From: CAVPDE01 sp964580575
GTDB lineage: Bacteria > Desulfobacterota > DSM-4660 > Desulfatiglandales > HGW-15
DNA: 40,441 nucleotides
NCBI GenBank assembly: GCA_964580575.1
Contig: CAZOLJ010000042.1
Coordinates: forward strand, 1 to 40,441
Reading direction: 5' to 3'
Shown: positions 16,177 through 25,050 of the stretch, one piece after another
How positions within the stretch are numbered: the stretch's first letter is position 1
Layout of the letters: every line of letters starts with the position of its first letter
Position numbers and translations under genes: made by a program
The notes under the pieces: model-generated
Databases searched by the model: none
The model's input: the letters and a program-made list of their open reading frames with translations, nothing else
What the model was told of the DNA's origin: nothing

Positions 16177-16408
16177 ACTGTCCTTCCAATGAGTCATTGT
16201 TTGACCTGGAATAAGGATATTCCCACAAGCTGACAGGAGCATGACCCGGACATGATCAAAATGTCATCTTTACTTCTTCGCAGAGATATAGGGGAAGAAC
16301 GAAGATTATCTGGACTTGATGTTCATGGCATGTTTCGGGGTACAGGAACACCAGGAGCTCTTCTACCTCCTTCAATGGTGAGAACGCGAAAGACAGGGAT
16401 TTGTGACA
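16177..16408. other. Intergenic region
   Basis: No gene is recognised. It lies between the end of the hydrolase gene and the DUF370 gene, both read leftward, and must contain the DUF370 promoter. Confidence 0.4.
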
Positions 16409-17260
16409 TCACTTCAGAAACCCCAGCAAAGCCTGATCCCGGATCGGGCTGGGCTGAAACAGGATGGAGTAGTGCTGGGTTCCTTCCACGTCCACCTTTC
16501 TGGCATTGGGAATCTCGCGAGCCATCCGTTCTGCGACGTCTGCCGGCAACACGAGATCATCCTCGGCCAGCATTCCTTTTGTGGCCCGCAAGATAAGAGC
16601 AGGGGCTTTAACCTTGCTGTAGAATTGGCTTGAGTCCATGTTCCGCAAGTTCCCCGCTTCCTCCTCAATATGTTTTGGCTGGATCCGGGAGCGCACGCCC
16701 CCCTTCACATCTTCAACCTCGTAACGGAAGTAGGTGTCGAAAAAAGAGTTCCACGGCTGCAGGAATGGAGCCTGTTTCAGCGGTGCCAGATAGGATTCGA
16801 AATCGGGAAAAACCTTTCCCAGACGATCCAGGGATGGCTTGATGCCTGCAAACACCTTGTCGAGTTGGGCTTTCGACAGGTTCCCCCCTCCGTCCACGAG
16901 GATCAATCGATCCACACGGTGAGGGTTTTTCGCAGCAAAGACAAGAGAGATGAACGCTCCCAGCGAGTGACCCATGAGCACGGGGCTCTTCAGTCCTTGG
17001 TCATCCATGAGAGCCAGAATGTCCTTGCAATGGTTCTCCACCGAGTATCCTGACGGAGGGCTTTCTGACAGGCCTCTTCCTCTGAGATCCATGGCCATGA
17101 CCTTATGTTTGGGGGCTAGAGAAGACGCGATGACGTCCCAGCACCTGCAGTTCGCCGTGATACCATGAACACAGAGGACCTCTTTCCCCTTTCCTTCCCA
17201 GGCGGCCAGGTGGATTCCAACGCCGTCCCCTTTGGCTTTGATCATCTTGGGTTCGGACAT
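16409..17260 (-). CDS. Alpha/beta-fold hydrolase at the end of the liv operon
   Basis: 283 residues. Classic alpha/beta hydrolase order: oxyanion motif VHGITAN near residue 32, DLRGRGLS near 58, nucleophile elbow GHSLG with Ser99, a variable lid, an acid-bearing strand (LILRATKGMLAEDD) and the catalytic His in GTQHYSI near 264. There is no signal peptide, so it is cytoplasmic. The substrate is unknown; esters, lactones or C-C bonds in aromatic catabolism are possible for this subgroup. It starts 30 bp after livM with AAAGGAG before the ATG, so it is probably co-transcribed. The coupling hints that the transporter imports a compound the hydrolase processes. Confidence 0.85.
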   Translation of the reverse strand: MSEPKMIKAKGDGVGIHLAAWEGKGKEVLCVHGITANCRCWDVIASSLAPKHKVMAMDLRGRGLSESPPSGYSVENHCKDILALMDDQGLKSPVLMGHSLGAFISLVFAAKNPHRVDRLILVDGGGNLSKAQLDKVFAGIKPSLDRLGKVFPDFESYLAPLKQAPFLQPWNSFFDTYFRYEVEDVKGGVRSRIQPKHIEEEAGNLRNMDSSQFYSKVKAPALILRATKGMLAEDDLVLPADVAERMAREIPNARKVDVEGTQHYSILFQPSPIRDQALLGFLK

Positions 17261-17290
17261 GACGCATTCTCCTTTTTCTGTGAGTTGATT

Positions 17291-18385
17291 CTACTCCTCT
17301 TTTCTTCTGGAGATCATCTCCTGGGCGGTTCCCACCACTCCCTTCGGGAAAAAATACACGATCAGGATAAAAAGAAGCCCGAAATAGAACAACCAGCGTT
17401 CGGATAACCTTGCTGCAAAAGGCACACCCGGCAGCAAAGAAGCCATCAGGGTCTGCAGCTTGGGAAGAAAAGCCCGGGTGATCACCAAAAAGGCGGCTCC
17501 GAAAATTCCTCCGTAAAGGGTTCCCATCCCTCCCACAATGACCATCAGAAGCACATCGAGCATGATGGAAACGCTCACACTTGAATCCGGGCTCACATAC
17601 CGCACCCAGATCGCAAAACAGGCGCCGGTCACGGCAGCGACACAACTCGCGAAAGAGGACGCCATAACCTGGAAGAGATAGGTCTTGTAACCCAAGGCAA
17701 TGGACCGCTGTTCATTGTCCCGTATGGACTGAAGGACCCGGCCCACCGGTGACTGGACGAAACGGAGCATCAGGAGAAACAGGATGAGACAGACGAGAAG
17801 AATGAGGTAGTAGCTCACAATCCTCCCTGTGATCTCGATCCCGAGAAAGCGGCCTAAGCTGTAATCGATCGCCAGGATATGGGGAAGCTTGAAGCTGATT
17901 CCGTCCTCCCCACCGGTGAGGAACCTTAATTGACTGGCCAAAATAGAGATGAACTCCATGAAGGCCAGAGTGACCATGGCAAAAAAAATAGCCCTGATCC
18001 GAAGTGAAAAAAACCCGATCAGCACGGAGAGAATCCCTGAGATCAACACAGCGATCAACACAGCGAGAGCCAGATATCCATAGGACACCAATCCCAACTT
18101 CCCAACGAATATTCCGACAAGATAAGCCCCAATCCCGAAGTACATGACATGGCCTAAAGACACGATCCCGGTGTAGCCAAGAATAATGTCATAACTGGCC
18201 ACCAGGGCTGAGAAGATGATGATCTTCAGCACCACATCCAGGATCTCAAAAGAACGGAAGACAAACGGAGTCGCCAGGAAAAAGGCCAGCAAAAGCATCT
18301 TCAGGAAAAAGTAAGGGCTCGTGAAACGACCTTTTCGCTCTTTCAACCGAAATGCCTGGACAGGATTCAAGGTCTCTTTGTTCAA
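17291..18385 (-). CDS. livM: Branched-chain amino acid-type ABC transporter permease LivM
   Basis: 364 residues with an N-terminal cytoplasmic stretch and about eight to ten membrane segments. The family signature GYTGIVSLGHVMYFGIGAY lies near residue 70, and GGMGTLYGGIFGAAFLV follows in the C-terminal half. It forms the membrane channel with LivH. The start is probably TTG at 18385, immediately after the livH stop, with GAGGGAA inside the end of livH as ribosome-binding site; the two are translationally coupled. Confidence 0.93.
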   Translation of the reverse strand: MNKETLNPVQAFRLKERKGRFTSPYFFLKMLLLAFFLATPFVFRSFEILDVVLKIIIFSALVASYDIILGYTGIVSLGHVMYFGIGAYLVGIFVGKLGLVSYGYLALAVLIAVLISGILSVLIGFFSLRIRAIFFAMVTLAFMEFISILASQLRFLTGGEDGISFKLPHILAIDYSLGRFLGIEITGRIVSYYLILLVCLILFLLMLRFVQSPVGRVLQSIRDNEQRSIALGYKTYLFQVMASSFASCVAAVTGACFAIWVRYVSPDSSVSVSIMLDVLLMVIVGGMGTLYGGIFGAAFLVITRAFLPKLQTLMASLLPGVPFAARLSERWLFYFGLLFILIVYFFPKGVVGTAQEMISRRKEE

Positions 18386-18386
18386 A

Positions 18387-19373
18387 TTACGTTCCCTCTG
18401 GAAATAGCCCGGTGGGCTTGATCAAAAGAATGATGACCAGAAGCAGCATGGTGATCCCCAGGGCTGCCTTGGGAATCAAGTACGCCACATAGTTATACGA
18501 AAGCCCCACCATCAGGGCCCCCACCACGGAACCGGTCATACTCCCGAGGCCGCCAATGATTGCCACGATCAGAGCAAACACGATGACCTCTCCTCCCATG
18601 GCCGGGTGGATGGATTTGACGAAGGTGGCCCACATCCCTCCACCGATGGCGGCCAGCGCCGAGCCCGCAGCAAAGACCCCGGTGAAATAACGATACACAT
18701 TGTGCCCCATCACCTGAACCATCTCCGGATTCTCCACACCTGCACGGACGATCATTCCCAATCGCGTTCTTCTCAAGATCATAAAGACAAGGACGTAAAG
18801 AGCCAACCCGACAACAATAGCGATTAACGGGAATTTGGACACGACCACATCAAAGAGATCCCAGGAGCCGATGAAGTTTATGGGAACAGGCATCACCTCA
18901 TCGTCCGGTCCCCAGACAATGCGAATCAACTCCTCCAACACAATCATGGCCCCTACCGTGATAAAGATCTGGAAGAGATGACTCCCATACACAGGGCGGA
19001 TGACCAGCCTTTCGGTCACCACGCCCAGCATGGCAACGCCCAAACCCGCCACCATGAGGACCAGGAGAAAGATCAGCATGTTTAAGAAGATCGAATCGGA
19101 TCCTCCCCACCCGGTCCACTTGTTGATCAGGGTGAAGGTTGAGAACCCGATGTAGGCGCCCCAGGCGAAAAGTGCCCCGTGGGCCATGTTGAGCACACTC
19201 ATGAACCCGAAGATCAGCGAGAATCCGGAGGAGACCAGGAAGAGGAGCATCCCCATGGCCACACCGGAAATGGTCAACGTGATGTAGGTCTTGGGGCTGA
19301 TGAAAAGAACGGGCAGAAGAAAGATGGCAACAACGGCCAATTTTGGAAGCCACGCCTTTGCTTGTGTGCTCAT
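18387..19373 (-). CDS. livH: Branched-chain amino acid-type ABC transporter permease LivH
   Basis: 328 residues from the ATG at 19373. The upstream in-frame extension to 19445 looks like non-membrane leader sequence, and MSTQAKAWLPKLAVVA gives a more normal start. Landmarks are GFSLIFGFMSVLNMAHGALFAWGAY and, in the C-terminal half, FALIVAIIGGLGSMTGSVVGAL, both typical of LivH. There are about eight membrane spans. It pairs with LivM to form the transmembrane pore for substrates delivered by the periplasmic LivK protein. Confidence 0.92.
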   Translation of the reverse strand: MSTQAKAWLPKLAVVAIFLLPVLFISPKTYITLTISGVAMGMLLFLVSSGFSLIFGFMSVLNMAHGALFAWGAYIGFSTFTLINKWTGWGGSDSIFLNMLIFLLVLMVAGLGVAMLGVVTERLVIRPVYGSHLFQIFITVGAMIVLEELIRIVWGPDDEVMPVPINFIGSWDLFDVVVSKFPLIAIVVGLALYVLVFMILRRTRLGMIVRAGVENPEMVQVMGHNVYRYFTGVFAAGSALAAIGGGMWATFVKSIHPAMGGEVIVFALIVAIIGGLGSMTGSVVGALMVGLSYNYVAYLIPKAALGITMLLLVIILLIKPTGLFPEGT

Positions 19374-19461
19374 AGGGTTTCTCTTCGCTCCCGGGTAAAT
19401 GGACACCCGACCGAGTATTCGGAATCGGCATCCTATTCCCGTCATTGCGGGATTTCAAAAC

Positions 19462-20181
19462 CTATACGACACCTGAAATCCCCAAGTATTTCTTCTTCAG
19501 TTCCTCGCTCTGGACCAAGTCCACCATTTGCCCCTTGTGGACGGTTCGTCCATCATCAAAAAGGTGGAAAACGTTCCCCAACTTGCTGGCCATGTAAAAA
19601 TTCTGCTCAACCAAAATGATCATCATGTGTTCTTTCAGCCTGTAGATGGCTTCGATCAGATGATCGATGATGATGGGCGCCAGCCCTTTGGACGGCTCAT
19701 CAATGAGCAAAAGGGTGTTCTCATTTACAAGGGGACGGGCAATGGCCAGCATCTGCTTCTGCCCTCCGCTCAGGACACCCGCCTTCGCTTTCCAGAATCT
19801 CTTGAGATCAGGAAAAACGTCCAGGATGAACTCCAGCCTCTCCTGGGATTTCTTGGCTTCTTGAAGCATGGCCACACGAAAGTTTTCTTCGACGGTCAGC
19901 AAATTGAAAAGACCCCGATCCTCCGGAACAAAGCCTATGCCCAGGCGGGCGATGTCAAAAGGCTTCATGCGGTGAATGGCTCGATTCTCAAAAAGGATCC
20001 TGCCTTGAGACGGAGGGAGAAGCCCCATGACGGATCGCAGGGTGGTCGTTTTTCCAGCCCCGTTTCTTCCGAGAAGAACGGTCACCTCGCCGGCGTAGAC
20101 CTCGAAGGATACGCCCTGCAAGATGTGGTGTTTCCCGATATGGGTGTGTATTCCTTCAACCTGAAGGAGAGGCTCAGCCAT
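19462..20181 (-). CDS. livF: ABC transporter ATPase LivF
   Basis: 239 residues from the ATG at 20181, preceded by GGAGGAAG. Walker A is GRNGAGKTT, the signature is LSGGQKQML, and Walker B is LLLIDEPSKGLAP, followed by a switch-type sequence IILVEQNF in which glutamine takes the usual histidine position, as is common in LivF. It couples ATP hydrolysis to branched-chain amino acid-type uptake together with LivG. The gene overlaps the end of livG by eight bases. The protein is a normal length. Confidence 0.93.
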   Translation of the reverse strand: MAEPLLQVEGIHTHIGKHHILQGVSFEVYAGEVTVLLGRNGAGKTTTLRSVMGLLPPSQGRILFENRAIHRMKPFDIARLGIGFVPEDRGLFNLLTVEENFRVAMLQEAKKSQERLEFILDVFPDLKRFWKAKAGVLSGGQKQMLAIARPLVNENTLLLIDEPSKGLAPIIIDHLIEAIYRLKEHMMIILVEQNFYMASKLGNVFHLFDDGRTVHKGQMVDLVQSEELKKKYLGISGVV

Positions 20182-20950
20182 GAGAGCTTCCTCCACCGAA
20201 ATACGCTGTTTGAACCTCCTGATTCTTGCTGATGGCTTCAGGAGGACCGTCGGCAATCAGTTTCCCTTCATGAAGGACAGCGATGGAATCGGAGAGGGCC
20301 ATCAAAACATCCATTTTGTGCTCCACCAGGAGGATCGTTTTGTCTCTCTTGTTCTTTATTTGCTTCAAGATCTCGAGGATAGAGGGGACTTCCTCAAGAG
20401 ACATTCCGGCCGTGGGTTCGTCTAACAGGAGCACTTCCGTCTCCAGGGCAAGGAGAATACCAATTTCCAGTTTGCGCTGTTCGCCATGGGTGAGGCTGCT
20501 CGCCGCGACATTCCATTTCGTATTCAGCAACACCCTTTCCAGAAGATCGTAAGCTCGGTCCTCGAATTCTGGGAAAGCCAGATAATTTCTCCAAGAATTG
20601 AACCCCGTGTTCCTCTGGGATTGAACCGCAAGTCGCACATTTTCCAGGACCGTCAGCGTGGGGAAGACATTGGTCAATTGGAAAGACCTCCCGATGCCGA
20701 GCTTCGTGCGAACGGCCGGGGAAAGGAGTGTGATGTCTCGGCCCTTGAAGAAAACCTTTCCTTCCGTAGGGGAGTACTGTCCTGAGAGCATGTTGAAAAA
20801 CGTGGTCTTGCCTGCGCCGTTGGGGCCGATAATGGACTTAAAGGTGTGAGGAAGAACCTGTAGGTTGACATGATCAACGGCAACATGACCGCCGAATCGA
20901 ATGGTGAGATCTTTCGTTTCGATGATGGGACTTTGGCTGATGGAGGTCAC
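20174..20950 (-). CDS. livG: ABC transporter ATPase LivG
   Basis: 258 residues from GTG at 20950, chosen because GGAGGG lies eight bases upstream; an ATG at 20980 is the alternative. Walker A is GPNGAGKTTFFNML, the signature LTHGEQRKLEI (a LivG-type variant of LSxGxQ), Walker B VLLLDEPTAGMS and the switch LLVEHKMDV. It is the second nucleotide-binding subunit of the Liv transporter. It lies downstream of livK, separated by a repeat-rich gap of about 210 bp. Confidence 0.9.
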   Translation of the reverse strand: MTSISQSPIIETKDLTIRFGGHVAVDHVNLQVLPHTFKSIIGPNGAGKTTFFNMLSGQYSPTEGKVFFKGRDITLLSPAVRTKLGIGRSFQLTNVFPTLTVLENVRLAVQSQRNTGFNSWRNYLAFPEFEDRAYDLLERVLLNTKWNVAASSLTHGEQRKLEIGILLALETEVLLLDEPTAGMSLEEVPSILEILKQIKNKRDKTILLVEHKMDVLMALSDSIAVLHEGKLIADGPPEAISKNQEVQTAYFGGGSSHG

Positions 20951-21002
20951 AGAGTTGCCCTCCAGAACCCCTCGCCGCATGTTTCTGCCGACGGGGAAGT
21001 TT

Positions 21003-21110
21003 CTCTCCCCCACCCTTTCCCTCCCCCGTCAAAAGTAGGAGGGAATTCTTTTTGCATCTAAGGACCACCTCCCTCTCCCCCGGTGGGAGAGGGTCGAGGT
21101 GAGGGAGACT
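21003..21110. repeat. Hairpin-rich repeat between livK and livG
   Basis: CCCTCTCCC (21071-21079) and GGGAGAGGG (21085-21093) form a perfect stem around CCGGT. A second, looser CCCTCC/GGAGGG pair lies at about 21018-21044. It is another C/G-rich palindromic intergenic repeat. Placed between livK and the rest of the operon, it could stabilise the upstream livK message or attenuate transcription into livG, which would suit the greater need for binding protein. Confidence 0.6.
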
Positions 21111-21157
21111 GAGCTGGCCCCTAACTTTTGTCAGGGGCTATGGGAAATGAAGAGCGA

Positions 21158-22375
21158 CTATTTCACCAGGATGGGAGGGGCTCCTTCTTCTGGTGAAATC
21201 TCTCGAACGAGAACCGGCACAGCCCATTCCCTATCCGGCAGTGCCTCCAGCTTGAAGATGTACATGGACTGCATGGCCTGGTGGTCCTCTTTGCGAAAGA
21301 ACATCCTCCCTTTCGGAGTCATGAACTCCATGCCTTCCATCGCGGCCATGAGCTTCTCTGTGTCGGTGGACTTGGCCTTTTCGATAGCGGCGACGGTGGC
21401 CATGGCTGCGGCAAATCCGCCGCAGGTAAAGAAGTCAGGGGGTTCTTTGAACCTAGCTTGATGTTCTTTGACAAGCCAGTCGTTGACCGGGTTTTTGGGG
21501 ATTTCATAGTAGTAATAGGCCCCTCCCGCCATGCCTCTGAGGCTTTCAAAGGCTTTCAGTATGGGGAGAAGTCCTTTCAATACAGGAAGAATATTCCCGC
21601 CAGTGGTGATTTTGATCCCATATTTTTCAACTTTCATTTCAGCCATCTGCTGAATGGGGGGATTCTTTCCTGCCCAGACCACAAAGACGTATTTCTCCCC
21701 TGGCGTGTCTTTGAAAGCATCAATGATTCTCTGGATGGAAGAGGTGTGCTCGGTCTGCGCCATGGGGCAGTACTCTTCATGAATCATTTTTGCTCCCAGC
21801 TTCTCCGCAGCCTCCCTGTAGGCGGCGATGCCGTCTCTTCCAAACGCATAGTCTTGCGCAATGCCGGCAAGGAGGACCCCCGGCTTGGCAACGGCCTTTG
21901 CATTGGCGATCGCATCCTGACCTGAATTCCTTCCGGTTCTGAAGATGTACCGGTTCCAGGCGCTTCCCGTGATGGAGTCCGCCACTGCAGGTTCGACCAG
22001 CAGGATCTTCTTGAACTCCAGGGCCACCGGAAGCATGGCCAAGGCCGCCCCACTGCTCGTGGTTCCCACGACCAGATCGACCTTGTCATCAGCGTATAAC
22101 TTTGTGATCAGCCTTTTGGCCACATCGGGTTTTAACTGGTCGTCTTCGACGATCAGGTCTATCTTTCTTCCCAAGACTTCATTTTTCCCATTGGTTCCAT
22201 ACTCCAGTCCCATTTTGAAGCCGGTAAGCATCTGTTTGGCGTAGGCTTCCAGCGCTCCGGAAAAACCCTGGACAATACCTATCTTAATAGGCTCTGCACC
22301 CCAGACCGGTGCACTGAAGAACATCAATCCAAGAGCGATCCATGTGAAAATCCCCAATCGTCTTTTCCACATCAT
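21158..22375 (-). CDS. ABC transporter periplasmic substrate-binding protein (LivK type)
   Basis: 405 residues. A signal peptide (WKRRLGIFTWIALGLMFFSAPVWGAEP) is cleaved after about residue 27. The mature protein opens with IKIGIVQGFSGALEAYAKQM, typical of type I periplasmic binding proteins. It goes on with VVGTTSSGAALAMLPVA and DYAFGRDGIAAYREAAEKLGAK. It binds a ligand in the periplasm and feeds LivH/LivM. The ligand need not be leucine or valine: family members bind amino acids, amides, urea or aromatic acids. AAAGGAGG precedes the ATG. It is the first gene of the operon. Confidence 0.9.
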   Translation of the reverse strand: MMWKRRLGIFTWIALGLMFFSAPVWGAEPIKIGIVQGFSGALEAYAKQMLTGFKMGLEYGTNGKNEVLGRKIDLIVEDDQLKPDVAKRLITKLYADDKVDLVVGTTSSGAALAMLPVALEFKKILLVEPAVADSITGSAWNRYIFRTGRNSGQDAIANAKAVAKPGVLLAGIAQDYAFGRDGIAAYREAAEKLGAKMIHEEYCPMAQTEHTSSIQRIIDAFKDTPGEKYVFVVWAGKNPPIQQMAEMKVEKYGIKITTGGNILPVLKGLLPILKAFESLRGMAGGAYYYYEIPKNPVNDWLVKEHQARFKEPPDFFTCGGFAAAMATVAAIEKAKSTDTEKLMAAMEGMEFMTPKGRMFFRKEDHQAMQSMYIFKLEALPDREWAVPVLVREISPEEGAPPILVK

Positions 22376-22479
22376 CAGGTCCTCCTTTCATCCAATGTTC
22401 CCGGGAAAAAGTTCAGTCCACTGCCGGTCCCTTGACACTTGCCATGCCCTTGCAGGCCCCATTACTACTATTGAGAAAG

Positions 22480-22508
22480 CCTTTACTCCTAGTTCATCCA
22501 AATGTCAA
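22480..22508 (-). promoter_or_regulatory. Candidate promoter of the liv operon
   Basis: On the minus strand a perfect TTGACA (22508-22503) is followed 17 bp on by TAAAGG (22485-22480), a weak -10. It would start transcription about 100 bp before the livK ATG. A weak -10 with a good -35 often implies an activator, but no site is identified. Confidence 0.4.
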
Positions 22509-22586
22509 CCATGAGCTGTTCGGTCCTGCTCATGACCCTGAGGCCTTCCCAGCTCAACGCCGGAGGACCCACCCCCCCAGTCCTCA

Positions 22587-22616
22587 TTGACACACAACCG
22601 CAATTCCCCCTATACT
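22587..22616 (+). promoter_or_regulatory. Sigma70-type promoter of the two-component operon
   Basis: TTGACA (22587-22592), an 18-bp spacer and TATACT (22611-22616), 43 bp before the response-regulator ATG. The -35 plus CACAA is identical to the promoters at 4448 and 5713. Confidence 0.7.
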
Positions 22617-22659
22617 CCTATTCAGGATGCTGAAAAATACCCTGCTCGCAGGAGAAACC

Positions 22660-23337
22660 ATGCGCTTGCTTCTAGTCGAAGATGACCCCAAGATTGCCTC
22701 GTTCATCATCAAAGGGATGAAGGCCGAGGGGTATGCCGTTGATCACGCCCCTGACGGACAAGAAGGGCTCCACATGGCCGTGACAGAGCCCTACGACGCC
22801 GCCATAATCGATGTGATGCTTCCGAAGCTTGATGGCCTTTCTCTGATCGAAAGACTGCGAAAAGAAAAGGTAAACACTCCGGTCATCATTCTGAGCGCCA
22901 AAGGTTCTGTCGATGACCGGGTCAAGGGACTTCAAATGGGGGGGGATGACTATCTCACCAAACCCTTTGCCTTCTCCGAGCTTCTTGCGCGCGTCCAGGC
23001 CCTGATGCGGAGAAGCAGCGGCCTCTCCGAACCGACGCGCCTCACCTATGGCGATCTGTCCATGAACCTCCTTACCCGGGAAGTCACGAGGGGGGGGCAA
23101 AAGATCGAACTGCAGCGGTTGGAATATGCGCTTCTGGAATACCTGATGCGCAATGCGGGAAGGGTCGTTTCCAAAACCATGATCATGGAGCACGTGTGGG
23201 ACTACAACTTCGACCCTCAGACCAATGTGGTGGAGTCCCGAGTTTGCAGGCTCAGGGACAAGATCGACAGGGGATTCGAAAAGAAACTGATTCAGACCGT
23301 GCGCGGGGTGGGCTATGCCCTTAAAGAGGCTTCGTAG
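22660..23337 (+). CDS. OmpR/PhoB-family response regulator
   Basis: 225 residues from the ATG at 22660; GGAG lies five bases upstream, and the promoter at 22587 would start transcription about 35 bases earlier. The receiver domain has the acidic pair VEDD, the phosphoacceptor Asp51 in IIDVMLPKLDG, and KPF at the conserved lysine. The C-terminal winged helix (from about residue 128) has LRLEYALLEYLMRN-like sequence and NVVESRVCRLRDKI recognition-helix features. It is phosphorylated by the kinase encoded next, whose gene overlaps its last 23 bases. Sequence is closest in style to the CusR/copper-responsive type, but the stimulus is unknown. Confidence 0.92.
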   Translation: MRLLLVEDDPKIASFIIKGMKAEGYAVDHAPDGQEGLHMAVTEPYDAAIIDVMLPKLDGLSLIERLRKEKVNTPVIILSAKGSVDDRVKGLQMGGDDYLTKPFAFSELLARVQALMRRSSGLSEPTRLTYGDLSMNLLTREVTRGGQKIELQRLEYALLEYLMRNAGRVVSKTMIMEHVWDYNFDPQTNVVESRVCRLRDKIDRGFEKKLIQTVRGVGYALKEAS

Positions 23338-24730
23338 CTACCGCAAGACCCTCGCCTTTCGCCTCACCCTCTGGTACGCCGGGATCTTTGCCGTCTCGGC
23401 CTGCGTTGCTTTCCTGTTGTTCTACACCCTGATCACCTCGGTGTTTCGCGACAGGACCGACCAGGAACTGTTGGCTCAGGCAAGGGAGTTTTCCGCTACC
23501 CTTTCCACCCGAGGCATGGAAGCAGTCAGGAACTTGGCCATGCTCGAAGCCCAGGCCGCAGGGGTAAGAAAGGTTTTTTTCAGGCTTCTCTCCTCGAGAG
23601 GAGAGGTCTTCTCCTCCTCCAATATGTCCTACTGGCAGGACATCGACATCCGTCAGGAAGCGATCAAAGAACTGCTTCGTGACCGCAAGAACGTGTTCGA
23701 GACGGTTTCCATACCCAACCGCAAAGACAAGATCCGAGTGGCCCACGTGCTGATCGGAACCGGTGTGATTCTTCAGATCGGCCAATCCATGGAAGCAGAC
23801 TCCCGGTTCATTGATGCCTTCAAGAACATATTCCTTGTCACCATGGTGCTCCTACTCGGTCTTGCCGCGGGGGTGGGCTGGTTCATGGCAAGACGCGCGG
23901 TTTCGGGTGTGGAAGCGGTCACGCGTACAGCGCGGGAGATCTCAGGAGGCACGCTGGCCAAAAGGGTCCCGGTCGGGACCAGGGGCGATGAGATCGATCA
24001 GCTCGCTGCCACATTCAATCAAATGCTCGGTCGCATTCAGAATCTCGTCACCGAGATCAAAGAGATGAGCGACAACATCGCCCATGATCTAAAAAGCCCC
24101 ATCACGCGAATCCGGGGCATGGCCGAGGTGACCCTGACCACGGGCAAGGGGATCGAGGAATATGAAAACATGGCAGCCGGCACCGTGGAAGAATGCGATC
24201 GGCTGCTCGACATGATCAACACCATGCTCATGATCACGAAGACCGAGTCCGGTGTGCACCCACTTGATTGCCGGCAGGTCGATATGCCTCGCCTTGTCCG
24301 AGATGCCTGTGAACTGATGGAGACAGTAGCGGAGGACAAGGGCTTGCGCCTGGCTTGCGAAACACCTGAAACCTTTTCTCTTGTCGGAGATCCGCGCATG
24401 ATTCAGCGGATCCTTGCAAACCTTCTTGATAATGCCATCAAGTACACTCCCTCTGGTGGAAGCGTAGGGGTTTCTCTTTCTGCAATAGACGGCGGAGAGG
24501 CGCTTGTCACCGTGCAAGATACGGGGATGGGTATTCCTCCTGACGATCTGCCTCATATCTTCGAGCGATTCTATCGCTGCGATCAGAGCCGGTCCGAGCC
24601 TGGAACAGGCTTGGGCCTGAGCCTCGCAAGGGCGCTTGCACGCGCCCACCAGGGAGACATCACGGTAACCAGCACCCTCGGTCAAGGAAGCACCTTCACC
24701 CTCACCCTACCGAGGCACAGAGGAACATAG
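23315..24730 (+). CDS. Sensor histidine kinase (partner of the response regulator)
   Basis: 471 residues. First membrane span at about residues 15-42, a periplasmic sensor region to about 170, second span at 171-191, a HAMP linker (to about 245), a dimerisation domain with phospho-accepting His257 in NIAHDLKSPITRIRG, and a catalytic domain with LLDNAIKYT (N box), DTGMGIP (G1), FERFYRCD and GTGLGLSLA (G2). The architecture matches the heavy-metal-sensing CusS group. It starts inside the end of the regulator gene, so the two are translationally coupled. The HtrA gene follows 320 bp later, which suggests an envelope-stress or metal-stress circuit; that link is inference. Confidence 0.92.
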   Translation: MPLKRLRSYRKTLAFRLTLWYAGIFAVSACVAFLLFYTLITSVFRDRTDQELLAQAREFSATLSTRGMEAVRNLAMLEAQAAGVRKVFFRLLSSRGEVFSSSNMSYWQDIDIRQEAIKELLRDRKNVFETVSIPNRKDKIRVAHVLIGTGVILQIGQSMEADSRFIDAFKNIFLVTMVLLLGLAAGVGWFMARRAVSGVEAVTRTAREISGGTLAKRVPVGTRGDEIDQLAATFNQMLGRIQNLVTEIKEMSDNIAHDLKSPITRIRGMAEVTLTTGKGIEEYENMAAGTVEECDRLLDMINTMLMITKTESGVHPLDCRQVDMPRLVRDACELMETVAEDKGLRLACETPETFSLVGDPRMIQRILANLLDNAIKYTPSGGSVGVSLSAIDGGEALVTVQDTGMGIPPDDLPHIFERFYRCDQSRSEPGTGLGLSLARALARAHQGDITVTSTLGQGSTFTLTLPRHRGT

Positions 24731-24851
24731 GCACAAAGGAAGAAAGGGACAAAGATGCAAAGGGACAGAGGGACAAAGGGATAGAGTAGAATGGTCTTTC
24801 TGCTTTGTGCCTTTGCCCCTCTGTTCCTTTGTCCCTGTCCTTCTTTGTGCC
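24730..24851. repeat. Long inverted repeat between kinase and HtrA genes
   Basis: Left arm 24730-24778 (GGCACAAAGGAAGAAAGGGACAAAG-type purine run) and right arm 24802-24851 (CTTTGTCCC...CTTCTTTGTGCC) are imperfect complements of about 50 bp with a loop of about 23 bp. A third CTTTGTGCC motif lies at about 24902. It is a REP-like family built on GGCACAAAG, distinct from the other repeats in the window. Nothing else is seen up to the HtrA start apart from its ribosome-binding site. Confidence 0.75.
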
Positions 24852-25050
24852 TCTTGCCCGCCATCGGCGCGGCAGGTTGCCTCTCTGGCCCTTTCTCCCT
24901 TTCTTTGTGCCTATGGGCCTCTGTCCCTTTCTTTCCCAACATGACCAACTTGTAATGATCCGACCATTTTCTCGTCATGTTCATGGTGTAAGTTGGGGGG
25001 CAAATGAAAGCCATTCGTGGCTCAACCCTTTTGAAAAGGAGGACAACAAA

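Noticed and set aside
24730..24930. Possible CRISPR array from repeated CTTTGTGCC units
   Set aside because: Units are irregularly spaced and arranged as an inverted repeat, with no constant repeat/spacer length.
24805..25050. Upstream extension of the HtrA frame
   Set aside because: It reads through the inverted repeat and lacks a signal peptide at its start; the ATG at 25051 has an ideal ribosome-binding site and signal peptide.
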